DNA from: Lachnoclostridium sp.
GTDB taxonomy: Bacteria; Bacillota; Clostridia; Lachnospirales; Lachnospiraceae
Direction: 5' to 3'
Assembly (NCBI GenBank): GCA_023665475.1
Contig: JAMPEB010000023.1
Span: 1-36,171 of the forward strand
DNA length: 36,171 nt
Shown here: piece after piece, positions 8,839 to 16,752 of the stretch
Position numbering within the stretch: the stretch's first letter is position 1
How the letters are laid out: each line of letters begins with the position of its first letter
The notes under the pieces: model-generated
What the model saw: only the letters and a program-made list of their open reading frames with translations
Database searches by the model: none
Told to the model about the DNA's origin: nothing
Program-made: the position numbers and the translations under genes

Positions 8839-8867
8839 ATTATATGCCATAGATGTAGATTTTGCAA
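8839..8867 (-). promoter_or_regulatory. Promoter of the antitoxin RNA
   Basis: On the minus strand TTGCAA (plus 8862-8867), a 17-base spacer and a perfect TATAAT (plus 8839-8844). Predicted start near 8832. It is stronger than the candidate toxin-proximal promoter, as expected when antitoxin RNA is in excess. Confidence 0.75.
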
Positions 8868-8911
8868 GTATAAATTGAAAATCAGGAGTGAAATCTGAAC
8901 ATTTGCCGGAA

Positions 8912-8940
8912 TTGACAAACATTTTTCACAGTGCTATAAT
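8912..8940 (+). promoter_or_regulatory. Sigma-A promoter of the glnA-like gene
   Basis: TTGACA (8912-8917), 17-base spacer, TATAAT (8935-8940), a perfect match. The predicted start near 8947 gives a leader of about 70 bases. I see no terminator or hexaloop hairpin in this leader, unlike that of glnN. Confidence 0.85.
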
Positions 8941-9017
8941 TCAGGCGGTTGAGGATGTAAGATAAATAATGTATAGGTATAGAATATTGTATAAAAATAG
9001 GAAAAGAGGTAATGTCC

Positions 9018-10229
9018 ATGAAGTACTCCGCAGATGAAGTAATGCAGTTTGTACAAGAGGAAGATGTGAAATTTATCCGTCTGGCTTTTTGCGATGTTTA
9101 TGGAACACAAAAAAACATCTCCATCATGCCAGGCGAGCTGCCCAGGGCTTTTAAGCATGGAATTGCGGTAGATGCATCGGCAGTCTGCGGTTTTGGCGGA
9201 GAGATTCATTCGGATCTCTTTCTGCATCCGGATGCGGCGACCCTCGTGATTCTTCCGTGGAGACCGGAGCATGGGAAGGTGGTGCGGATGTTTTGTTCCG
9301 TTACCAACCCGGACGGTACGGTGATAGAAAACGATACCAGAAATATTTTGAAAAAAGCGGTTGCGGATGCCGAAGCGGCAGGATTATCCTTTTCTTTCGG
9401 CTCGGAGTTAGAGTTTTATCTTTTTAAATTGGATGAAAACGGTGAAAGAACCTATATTTCCTATGACAATGCGGGATATATGGATATTGCTCCCGAGGAC
9501 AGGGGTGAGAATGTCCGTCGTGAAATCTGCCTGACTTTAGAACGCATGGGCATCCAGCCGGAAAGCTCCCACCATGAGGAGGGACCCGGGCAGAATGAAA
9601 TCGATTTCCGCTATTCGGATGCGCTTTCCGCAGCGGACAATACCATAACCCTTTGGTCCGTGGTAAAGACTGTGGCGCTGCGAAATGGTCTGTATGCCGA
9701 TTTTTCGCCGAAACCCTTAAAAGATAAACCGGGAAACGGTTTTCATATCAATATATCCGTGAAATCAAAGGACGGAGCGGACAAAATGCCTTATATGCTG
9801 GCCGGTATCTTGGAGAGGGTGCCGGAGATCACCGTTTTTTTGAATCCCGGCAAACAGTCTTATGAACGCCTTGGCAGCCACAAGGCTCCCAGATATGTTT
9901 CATGGTCCGAAGAAAACCGTTCACAGCTCATCCGTATTCCTGCGGCGTTTGGGGATTTTAAGCGCATGGAGCTGCGCTCTCCCGATTCCATGACTAACCC
10001 GTATCTGGCATTTACGCTGCTCATTTACGCGGCATTAGACGGCATTAAGAATCAAATGGAATTGCAGGAAGCATTAGATGAAAATTTGTTTGTGGCGGAT
10101 GAGGAAACTTTGAGCAGATGCAAGAAACTGCCGCAAAGCCTGAAGGAAGCCGCAAGTAAGGCAAGAAGCAGCGAGTTCGTAAAAAATCATCTGCCCCAGA
10201 GTCTGATAGATTTATATTGTGTAATGTGA
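9018..10229 (+). CDS. Glutamine synthetase family protein (short GSI-like)
   Basis: A GSI-fold protein of 403 residues, about 40 shorter than standard GlnA. The beta-grasp N-domain is followed by the catalytic domain with SELEFYLF, SSHHEEGPGQNEIDF and GNGFHINISV (usually GSGMHVNQ). The late catalytic region RSQLIRIP...RMELRSPDSMTNPYLA carries the usual arginine and glutamate residues. I prefer ATG at 9018 over ATG at 9012, because AGAGG lies 8 bases before the former and only 2 before the latter. It has its own perfect promoter and runs straight into the ANTAR regulator gene. It may be a genuine ammonium-assimilating synthetase or a gamma-glutamyl-ligase-like relative; the neighbours favour nitrogen assimilation. 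Confidence 0.88.
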   Translation: MKYSADEVMQFVQEEDVKFIRLAFCDVYGTQKNISIMPGELPRAFKHGIAVDASAVCGFGGEIHSDLFLHPDAATLVILPWRPEHGKVVRMFCSVTNPDGTVIENDTRNILKKAVADAEAAGLSFSFGSELEFYLFKLDENGERTYISYDNAGYMDIAPEDRGENVRREICLTLERMGIQPESSHHEEGPGQNEIDFRYSDALSAADNTITLWSVVKTVALRNGLYADFSPKPLKDKPGNGFHINISVKSKDGADKMPYMLAGILERVPEITVFLNPGKQSYERLGSHKAPRYVSWSEENRSQLIRIPAAFGDFKRMELRSPDSMTNPYLAFTLLIYAALDGIKNQMELQEALDENLFVADEETLSRCKKLPQSLKEAASKARSSEFVKNHLPQSLIDLYCVM

Positions 10230-10266
10230 ATTGTTGTGAAAAATATAGTACAAAGGAGGGAACAAT

Positions 10267-10851
10267 ATGGTTTTTGACGGGCGGACTTACAGTGTACTGC
10301 TTGCATCGGCATCCGACAAAATCAACGATTCGCTTACAAAATTGCTCCCTCAGGCATATTATGAGCCAATGATAACGGTTAAGAGTGTTGCGGCGGCAAA
10401 GCGCGCTTTATTGGAAAAAGCTTTTGATTTTGTGATTGTGAACACTCCGCTGCCGGATGATTTTGGCACCCATCTTGCCATTGACTGCTGCGACAATCAG
10501 AATACGGTGGTGCTGCTGCTTGTGAAAGCGGAAATGTGTGAGGAAATCCGTTCTAAAGTCATGGATTTCGGAGTGTTCACCCTTCCAAGACCCACCTCCG
10601 CAGCTATGATTGAAGCGGCTTTTCATTGGATGATGGCATCAAGGGAGAGACTGCGGCGTTTTGAACAGAAGGCTATAACTTTGGAAGATAAAATGGAGGA
10701 AATCAGGATTGTAAACCGCGCGAAATGGCTGTTAATCGGGCATTTGAAGATGGCGGAGGAAGATGCCCACCACTACATCGAAAAACAGGCGATGGAGCGT
10801 GGAATGACGCGGCGTAAGATCGCAGAGGGAATCATTAAATCCTATCAGTAG
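10267..10851 (+). CDS. ANTAR-domain antitermination regulator with a pseudo-receiver
   Basis: A 194-residue RNA-binding regulator. Residues 8-120 form a receiver-like domain and 140-192 an ANTAR domain (AKWLLIGHLKM...DAHHYIEKQAMERGMTRRKIAEGII). ANTAR proteins bind pairs of hexaloop hairpins in leaders and prevent terminator formation. The receiver appears inactive for phosphorylation: the acceptor aspartate position is Asn59 (VIVNTPLP) and the usual Lys-Pro is Arg-Pro (LPRP). Control is therefore likely through protein contact or ligand binding. AAGGAGG precedes the start. It is 37 bases after the glnA-like gene and probably co-transcribed with it. The leader terminator of glnN is an obvious candidate target. 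Confidence 0.88.
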   Translation: MVFDGRTYSVLLASASDKINDSLTKLLPQAYYEPMITVKSVAAAKRALLEKAFDFVIVNTPLPDDFGTHLAIDCCDNQNTVVLLLVKAEMCEEIRSKVMDFGVFTLPRPTSAAMIEAAFHWMMASRERLRRFEQKAITLEDKMEEIRIVNRAKWLLIGHLKMAEEDAHHYIEKQAMERGMTRRKIAEGIIKSYQ

Positions 10852-10868
10852 TCATTGGTCCCGTTCCC

Positions 10869-10897
10869 TTGATTTTTAGGGTCCGGCGTGTTATTAT
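10869..10897 (+). promoter_or_regulatory. Promoter of ptb-buk
   Basis: TTGATT (10869-10874), 17-base spacer, TATTAT (10892-10897), 36 bases before the ptb start. A reasonable sigma-A match with one or two deviations per box. Confidence 0.55.
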
Positions 10898-10933
10898 TTT
10901 AACGAGATAAACAACAAAGGAGGCATAAGAAGA

Positions 10934-11851
10934 ATGAAACAGGGTTTCGATGAAATCATGGCAAAAGTAAAGGAATGCGGTAAAAAGACCGTTTCCGTGT
11001 CTGTAGCGCAGGATGAAGCGGTGCTGGCGGCCGTAAAGGAGGCGAAGCGGCTGGGAATTGCAGATGCCATTCTGGTAGGCGACGAAGCGAAAATAAGAGA
11101 GATAGCCGCTTCCATTGATATGGACTTGAGCGGTTATGAAATCATAGATGAGCCGGATATGATAGAAGCTTCTTTAAAGGCAGTCAAATTAGCCCATGAC
11201 GGCAAAGCTGACATGTATATGAAGGGTGTCATTGACACCAAGAATTTCTTAAAGAGCGTTTTGGACAAGGAAGTGGGACTGCGTACAGGCGCGGCGCTTT
11301 CCCATGTAGCTGTTTTTGAGGTGCCCGGCATTGACAGATTGTTATTTTTGACGGATGTGGCGTTTATGACCTATCCGACTTTGGAGGACAAGGTGCATAT
11401 TATCAACAATACCCTGCCCGTGTGCAAAGCTTGCGGCGTGGATAATCCCAAGGTGGCGCCCCTTGCAGCGGTAGAGGTGGTAAACCCCAAGATGCCCGTA
11501 ACGGTGGAGGCGGCGGAGCTTACCCGCATGTGCGAGGCGGGGGAACTGACCGGCTGCATTGTCGACGGACCTCTTTCTCTGGATTTGGCAATCGACCCGG
11601 AGGCGGCAAAGCATAAGGGCGCTACAGACCGTAAAATTCAAGGGGATGCGGATGTGCTTCTGTTCCCGGATATCCATGCGGGCAATCTGGTATACAAGGC
11701 AATCGTGCATATGGTGCAGATGAAGAATGGCTGCATTCTGACAGGCACAAAGGTGCCGGTCATTCTGGCAAGCCGCTCCGATACCTTTGAAACTAAGGTA
11801 AATTCTCTGGCGCTTGCAGCGGTAGTTGCAGAAGAAATGAAGAAGCAGTAG
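10934..11851 (+). CDS. ptb: Phosphate butyryltransferase
   Basis: Converts butyryl-CoA and phosphate to butyryl-phosphate and CoA, the first step of the kinase route to butyrate. The 305-residue protein belongs to the phosphotransacetylase/phosphotransbutyrylase family, with DAILVGDEAKIREIA near the N-terminus, MKGVIDTKNFLK and LTDVAFMTYPTLEDK in the middle and KVPVILASRSDTFETK near the end. Length fits Ptb (about 300). AAAGGAGG lies upstream. buk follows after 18 bases, which supports butyryl rather than acetyl specificity; branched-chain acyl-CoAs are alternative substrates in this family. Confidence 0.93.
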   Translation: MKQGFDEIMAKVKECGKKTVSVSVAQDEAVLAAVKEAKRLGIADAILVGDEAKIREIAASIDMDLSGYEIIDEPDMIEASLKAVKLAHDGKADMYMKGVIDTKNFLKSVLDKEVGLRTGAALSHVAVFEVPGIDRLLFLTDVAFMTYPTLEDKVHIINNTLPVCKACGVDNPKVAPLAAVEVVNPKMPVTVEAAELTRMCEAGELTGCIVDGPLSLDLAIDPEAAKHKGATDRKIQGDADVLLFPDIHAGNLVYKAIVHMVQMKNGCILTGTKVPVILASRSDTFETKVNSLALAAVVAEEMKKQ

Positions 11852-11869
11852 TAAAGGTAGGAGGAAACT

Positions 11870-12937
11870 ATGTCTATTAAAAGTTTAATTATCAATCCCG
11901 GTTCCACTTCCACCAAAATCGGTGTGTTTGAGGATGAAACCCTGTTATTTGAGGAAACCTTAAGGCACTCTACCGAAGAAATCGGGCAGTTTGCAGGCAT
12001 TGTGGAGCAGAAAGATTTCCGCAAGAAGATTATCGAGGATTTGCTCAAGGAAAAGAATTTTGATATCAAATCCCTGAATGTAGTAGTAGGGCGGGGCGGT
12101 ATGTTAAAGCCCATTCCCGGCGGCACTTATGCTGTGACGGATGAACTTCTGGAAGATTTAAAAATCGGTGTGCAGGGACAGCATGCTTCCAATCTGGGCG
12201 GCATTCTGGCAAGGGAAATTGCAGATTCCATCGGGATTCCTTCCTATATTGTGGACCCGGTGGTAGTGGATGAACTGATGCCCATTGCCCGGTATTCGGG
12301 AGTACCGGAGCTTCCCAGGATCAGCGTGTTCCATGCGCTCAACCAGAAGGCAGTGGCGAAAAGATATGCCAAAGAAATCGGCAAGCCCTATGATTCCCTG
12401 CGCCTGATTGTGGTGCATATGGGGGGCGGCGTGTCCGTGGGAGCTCATGAAAACGGCAAGGTAGTGGATGTATTTAATGCTCTGGACGGCGACGGCGCAT
12501 TTTCTCCGGAGCGTGCGGGAGCTGTGCCCAGCGGTGCCTTGATAAAGCTGTGCTTTTCCGGGAAATATACAGAGAAGGAAGTATACAGCAAAGTGGTAGG
12601 AAAGGGCGGTTTTAACGCATACCTTGGCACCAATGATATGAGGGAAGTGACCAAGCGCGCAGAAGAAGGCGATGCGAAAGCTGCCGAGGCAAAGGAGGCG
12701 TTTATTTTCCAGGTGGCAAAGGACATCGGCTCCATGGCATGTGTTTTAAGTGGCAGAGTGGACCAGATTATCGTTACGGGCGGCATCGCTTACGGCACGG
12801 ATGTAGTGAATGCTTTAAGGGAGAAGGCAGAGTGGATTGCGCCATTTACCGTATATCCCGGCGAAGACGAGCTGCTTGCTCTGGCACAGGGCGCCCTGCG
12901 CGTGTTAAGCGGTGAAGAACAGGCAATGCAGTATTAA
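11870..12937 (+). CDS. buk: Butyrate kinase
   Basis: Transfers phosphate from butyryl-phosphate to ADP, giving butyrate and ATP by substrate-level phosphorylation. The 355-residue protein is an ASKHA-fold acetokinase relative: [15 protein letters not shown] at the N-terminus, [14 protein letters not shown] near residue 185 and VTGGIAYG near residue 300 are the phosphate and adenosine binding motifs. AGGAGG precedes the start. It forms a two-gene unit with ptb. The downstream potassium transporter gene starts 17 bases after its stop. A branched-chain fatty acid kinase role cannot be excluded. Confidence 0.95.
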   Translation: MSIKSLIINPGSTSTKIGVFEDETLLFEETLRHSTEEIGQFAGIVEQKDFRKKIIEDLLKEKNFDIKSLNVVVGRGGMLKPIPGGTYAVTDELLEDLKIGVQGQHASNLGGILAREIADSIGIPSYIVDPVVVDELMPIARYSGVPELPRISVFHALNQKAVAKRYAKEIGKPYDSLRLIVVHMGGGVSVGAHENGKVVDVFNALDGDGAFSPERAGAVPSGALIKLCFSGKYTEKEVYSKVVGKGGFNAYLGTNDMREVTKRAEEGDAKAAEAKEAFIFQVAKDIGSMACVLSGRVDQIIVTGGIAYGTDVVNALREKAEWIAPFTVYPGEDELLALAQGALRVLSGEEQAMQY

Positions 12938-12953
12938 CAGGGAGCATATAACC

Positions 12954-14309
12954 GTGAAAGGAAAGAAAAGTTTTTTGCAGACAGTATCCCCGATGAAGTT
13001 TATTCTGGGGGGATATTGTTTGATTATTTTAATTGGAACGCTTCTGTTGTCAATGCCTGCCGCCACAAAAGAAGGAGGCAGCACGCCTTTGTCGGACTGT
13101 TTTTTTACAGCGACTTCCGCCACCTGCGTAACCGGTCTGGTCCGTTATGATACCTATACTCATTGGACTACCTTTGGGCAGCTAGTCATTCTGGGACTGA
13201 TACAGATAGGCGGTATCGGTTTTATGACAGTGGCGATTCTGGTGCTGGTTCTTGCGCATCGGCGGATTGGTCTGGGAGAGCGCTCTCTGATGCAGAATTC
13301 CATCTCTGCTCCGCAGATTGGGGGCATTGTAAAGATGACCAAATTCATTGCTCTGGGAACTTTTTCCATTGAGGCAGCAGGAGCGGTATTGCTGGCATTT
13401 GACTTTGTTCCCAGATTCGGGACGGGCCGCGGACTGTTTTTTTCCGTGTTTCACTCTATCTCAGCGTTTTGCAATGCAGGCTTTGATTTGATGGGCGGCA
13501 CATCTGGGGAGTTTTCGTCTTTGACCGGCATGGAAGGAAATCTGTATGTGAATCTGGTAATCATGCTCTTGATTTTTGTGGGAGGATTGGGCTTTTTCGT
13601 ATGGCACGATTTGCTGTGGAAGAAATGGAATTTCCGCAGGCTGACCCTGCAGAGCAAGATGGTGTTAAGCATCAGCATAGGGCTGGTGTTATTTGGCGCG
13701 CTGGCGTTGTTTCTCACGGAAAACGGACATGAAATGATGGCGGGTTTGAGCGGAAAGGAGAAAGTGATTTCCAGCTTTTTTCAATCGGTCAGCGCCCGAA
13801 CCGCAGGCTTTAATACCTCGGATTTAACGAAAATGACACAGTCCGGGATTCTGGTGATGATCTGCCTGATGTTTATAGGCGGCTCTACAGGCTCAACGGC
13901 AGGCGGTATCAAGACCACCACCTTCTGGGTGCTGTGCGTCAGCATTTTTGCCACCTTCCGCAGAAAGAAAAATATTGAAGCCTTCGGCCGCAGGATGGAG
14001 GAGGGCATTACCAGAACGGCATCCTGTGTGTTTATGACATATATTCTGCTGGCATTGGCGGCAACGGTGATTATCTCCGCCATAGAGGAGCTGCCCGTGC
14101 TGACGGTTCTGTTTGAGGCGGTGTCGGCTGTCGCTACCGTGGGGCTGACGCTGGGGGTTACGCCGGGGCTTGGGATGGTTTCCAAGCTGATTCTGGCATT
14201 TTTGATGCTGTGCGGTCGCGTGGGTTCCATCACGATGCTGCTTGCCTTTGCTTCGGATAAGAAGCCTACAGGTTCCCGACTGCCTTTAGAGAAAATACAG
14301 GTGGGATAA
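12954..14309 (+). CDS. Potassium uptake channel subunit, TrkH/KtrB family
   Basis: A 451-residue membrane protein for potassium uptake with four membrane-pore-membrane repeats. The selectivity-filter segments are visible as TSATCVTGL, ISAFCNAGFD, VSARTAGFNT and VSAVATVGLTLG. I prefer the GTG start at 12954, because AGGGAG lies 9 bases ahead. The in-frame ATG at 12912 would overlap buk by 26 bases and lacks a ribosome binding site. The regulatory partner gene is 45 bases downstream. Length and single RCK partner fit the KtrAB type better than TrkAH of enterics. It may be transcribed with ptb-buk. Confidence 0.93.
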   Translation: MKGKKSFLQTVSPMKFILGGYCLIILIGTLLLSMPAATKEGGSTPLSDCFFTATSATCVTGLVRYDTYTHWTTFGQLVILGLIQIGGIGFMTVAILVLVLAHRRIGLGERSLMQNSISAPQIGGIVKMTKFIALGTFSIEAAGAVLLAFDFVPRFGTGRGLFFSVFHSISAFCNAGFDLMGGTSGEFSSLTGMEGNLYVNLVIMLLIFVGGLGFFVWHDLLWKKWNFRRLTLQSKMVLSISIGLVLFGALALFLTENGHEMMAGLSGKEKVISSFFQSVSARTAGFNTSDLTKMTQSGILVMICLMFIGGSTGSTAGGIKTTTFWVLCVSIFATFRRKKNIEAFGRRMEEGITRTASCVFMTYILLALAATVIISAIEELPVLTVLFEAVSAVATVGLTLGVTPGLGMVSKLILAFLMLCGRVGSITMLLAFASDKKPTGSRLPLEKIQVG

Positions 14310-14354
14310 AGTGCGCAGTGTGAGAAATAGGCGTTTGATAAAAGGAGAGAGTTC

Positions 14355-14996
14355 ATGAAATCGATTTTGGTGATTGGATTGGGGCGTTTCGGCCGTCATA
14401 TGGCGTTGAAATTCATAGAAAACGGACATGAGGTTATGGCCATTGACTCCAATGAGGACAGGGCGGACAATGCCGTGGGCGACATCCAGCAGATATTAAT
14501 AGGGGATGCTACAGAGGAGCGGTTTATGTCCGGTCTTGGGGTGGATAATTTTGACTTGGCGGTAATCGCCATCGGGGAAAACTTTCAGACTGTATTGGAA
14601 ATCACGGTTTTGTTGAAGGATTTGGGCTGTAAATACATTGTGGCGAGGGCTACCACAAATGTCCACAAAAAGCTGCTTTTGAGAAACGGCGCGGATTATG
14701 TGGTCTATGCGGAACGCGAAGTGGCGGAGAGGCTTGCTATCAAATTCGGCGCAGACAATATTTTTGATTATGTGGAGCTGACTCCGGAGATCGGCATATA
14801 CGAGATTGCCGTGCCGCAGAAGTGGAAGGGGAAGAGTATTGTGGAGTTGTCCATCCGCAACAAATACCATGTGAGTGTGATGGCTACCAAGAAAAACGGA
14901 CAGATATTTCCCCTGCCGGATCCGCGCCATGTGTTTGCGGAAAACGAGAGCGTTATGGTTATGGGAACGGCGGAAGATATCAAGAATCTGAGCTGA
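14355..14996 (+). CDS. Potassium uptake regulatory subunit, KtrA/TrkA family (RCK)
   Basis: A 213-residue cytoplasmic gating ring subunit. The Rossmann nucleotide-binding domain starts with ILVIGLGRFGRHMA (GxGxxG, residues 8-13) and has the acidic strand end MAIDSNED. A C-terminal TrkA-C domain spans about residues 135-213. The single RCK unit marks it as KtrA-like rather than the duplicated TrkA. AAAGGAGA lies upstream. It follows its channel gene directly and is ended by a strong bidirectional terminator. Confidence 0.94.
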   Translation: MKSILVIGLGRFGRHMALKFIENGHEVMAIDSNEDRADNAVGDIQQILIGDATEERFMSGLGVDNFDLAVIAIGENFQTVLEITVLLKDLGCKYIVARATTNVHKKLLLRNGADYVVYAEREVAERLAIKFGADNIFDYVELTPEIGIYEIAVPQKWKGKSIVELSIRNKYHVSVMATKKNGQIFPLPDPRHVFAENESVMVMGTAEDIKNLS

Positions 14997-15052
14997 GCTT
15001 TGGGATTTCTGCGGGGATGGCGGAAAGAGGGACCTGGCGAAAAGGATAAATA

Positions 15053-15089
15053 AAAGAAAGATGCCGCAGTGCCGGGCATCTTTCTTTTT
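15053..15089. terminator. Bidirectional terminator between the potassium and uronate genes
   Basis: AAAGAAAGATGCC (15053-15065) pairs with GGCATCTTTCTTT (15075-15087) around a 9-base loop. A T run follows on the plus strand and the A-rich left arm serves the minus strand. It separates convergent ktrA and uxaC. Confidence 0.88.
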
Positions 15090-15111
15090 ACTGCATTTAT
15101 TAAGCAGATTT

Positions 15112-16521
15112 TTACAGAGGAAACTTAAAATATCTCTTTGCATTGTCGTAGGAAATGTTGGTCACGATTTCGCCGAGGGTATCATAATCCTCAGGGAATT
15201 GTCCGCTCTCCACCCAATTTCCGATTAAGTTGCAGAGGATGCGCCTGAAATACTCATGTCTGGTATAGGACAGGAAACTTCTGGAATCGGTGAGCATTCC
15301 GATGAAACCGGACAAATTGCCCAGATTTGCAAGGGAAATCATCTGATCCTCCATGCCCGTCTTGTGGTCATTGAACCACCATGCGCTGCCCTGCTGAATC
15401 TTGGCAACGGCTGTGGAATCCTGGAAGCATCCGAGGATGGTGCCGATTGCCTGATTGTCATTGGGATTCAGGCTGTAAATAATGGTTCTGGGAAGCTCGT
15501 CTGTCTGGTTCAAAGCATCCAGATAATTTGCCATCTGTGAAGAAGGAGCGTGGTTGTCAATGCAGTCATATCCGGTATCGGGACCAAGCTTCTGGTACAT
15601 AACCTGATTGTTGTCACGCTTACAGCCATAGTGGAGCTGCATAGCCCAATCCAATCTGTGGTACTCTCTGCCTACAAATACCATGAATGCAGTCTTAAAC
15701 TTTAACTCGTCTTCCTTGGTGAGCACCATTCTGTTTAATCTCTTTAAGAAGATTTCCTCGACTTCATCATCGGAAGCGGGAACATACATAATATGCTCAA
15801 GGGCGTGGTCGGATACATTACATCCCATGGACAAGAAGAATTCCATACGCTGCTTTAAAGCGGTCTTCAGCGCGTCAAATGTGCGGATTTCAGGAACTCC
15901 GGTTATTTTAGCAAGCTTATCCAGATAATCCAGATATTCGGGCTTTTCGATATTCATTGCCTTGTCGGGTCTCCATGCGGGAAGCACCTTTACATCAAAA
16001 GAAGAATCCTCGGCAAGCTTTTTGTGCCATTCCAAAGAGTCGATTGGATCGTCGGTAGTGCAGATTAAGGTCACATTGCTCTGTTTAATCAGGTTGCGCA
16101 CGCTCATGGAAGGCTGCTGCAGCTTCTCGTTGCAGAGGTTCCATACCTCATCGGCGGTATTTTTGTTTAATACGCCGTGATAACCGAAGAATCTCTGTAA
16201 TTCCAGATGGCTCCAATGGAACAGGGGATTTCCGATCGCCTTGCCCAGACACTCGGCCCATTTCTGAAATTTTTCATAATCGGAGGCATCTCCGGTAATA
16301 TATTTTTCGTCTACGCCGCAGGAACGCATAAAGCGCCATTTGTAATGATCTCCGCCCAGCCATACCTGAGTGATGTTCTCAAACTGACGGTCTTCGGCAA
16401 TCTCCTTGGGATTGATGTGGCAGTGATAGTCAAGTATCGGCGTTTTCTCTGCGTAATCGTGGAACAGTTTCTTGGCGGTTTCTGTTTCTAACAGAAAATC
16501 CTTGTCCATAAATGCTTTCAT
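15112..16521 (-). CDS. uxaC: Glucuronate/galacturonate isomerase
   Basis: Isomerises D-galacturonate to D-tagaturonate (and D-glucuronate to D-fructuronate), the entry step of the bacterial uronate pathway. The 469-residue length is the family norm. It is an amidohydrolase-like barrel with the metal-binding His33/His35 pair in ILDYHCHINP, then NPLFHWSHLELQRFFG and CTTDDPIDSLEWH. AATGGAGG precedes the start. It is divergent from uxaB-uxaA with back-to-back promoters in the gap of about 230 bases. Confidence 0.97.
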   Translation of the reverse strand: MKAFMDKDFLLETETAKKLFHDYAEKTPILDYHCHINPKEIAEDRQFENITQVWLGGDHYKWRFMRSCGVDEKYITGDASDYEKFQKWAECLGKAIGNPLFHWSHLELQRFFGYHGVLNKNTADEVWNLCNEKLQQPSMSVRNLIKQSNVTLICTTDDPIDSLEWHKKLAEDSSFDVKVLPAWRPDKAMNIEKPEYLDYLDKLAKITGVPEIRTFDALKTALKQRMEFFLSMGCNVSDHALEHIMYVPASDDEVEEIFLKRLNRMVLTKEDELKFKTAFMVFVGREYHRLDWAMQLHYGCKRDNNQVMYQKLGPDTGYDCIDNHAPSSQMANYLDALNQTDELPRTIIYSLNPNDNQAIGTILGCFQDSTAVAKIQQGSAWWFNDHKTGMEDQMISLANLGNLSGFIGMLTDSRSFLSYTRHEYFRRILCNLIGNWVESGQFPEDYDTLGEIVTNISYDNAKRYFKFPL

Positions 16522-16584
16522 TTTTTTACCTCCATTATGAAATTATAAGTATGCATGTCTGAAGTGATAGCTGTTTACTTTAAG

Positions 16585-16613
16585 ATTATAACGAATGCAG
16601 GGCTATTTTTCAA
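16585..16613 (-). promoter_or_regulatory. Promoter of uxaC
   Basis: On the minus strand TTGAAA (plus 16608-16613), a 17-base spacer and TATAAT (plus 16585-16590). The predicted start near 16578 leaves a leader of about 57 bases. Confidence 0.75.
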
Positions 16614-16675
16614 GATGCATTTTGCAAGAGTTTCTTTGACATTTCCCCGACGCGAGAAGAAAGCGGTTTTTTTGG

Positions 16676-16704
16676 TTGACGAAAGAAGATTTTGGCTGTA
16701 AAAT
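16676..16704 (+). promoter_or_regulatory. Promoter of uxaB-uxaA
   Basis: TTGACG (16676-16681), 17-base spacer, TAAAAT (16699-16704). The predicted start near 16711 is about 40 bases before the uxaB start codon, so the palindrome at 16722-16738 falls in the leader. Confidence 0.7.
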
Positions 16705-16721
16705 TAATAGTAAAATGAAGT

Positions 16722-16738
16722 TGTGCCAAAGCGGCACA
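16722..16738 (+). promoter_or_regulatory. Palindromic candidate operator in the uxaB leader
   Basis: TGTGCC (16722-16727) and GGCACA (16733-16738) form a perfect 6-base inverted repeat with a 5-base centre, just downstream of the promoter and 14 bases before the start codon. Placement fits a repressor operator for a uronate regulator (GntR or LacI type), but no regulator gene is in the window. A small RNA hairpin is the alternative reading. Confidence 0.4.
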
Positions 16739-16752
16739 GAATGGAGGACAAG

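Noticed and set aside
8947..9017. Search for an ANTAR hexaloop or terminator in the glnA-like leader.
   Set aside because: The leader is AT-rich and forms no convincing hairpin.
10861..10885. Possible terminator after the ANTAR gene (CCC...GGG around a T-rich loop).
   Set aside because: The stem is only about four base pairs and has no T run after it.
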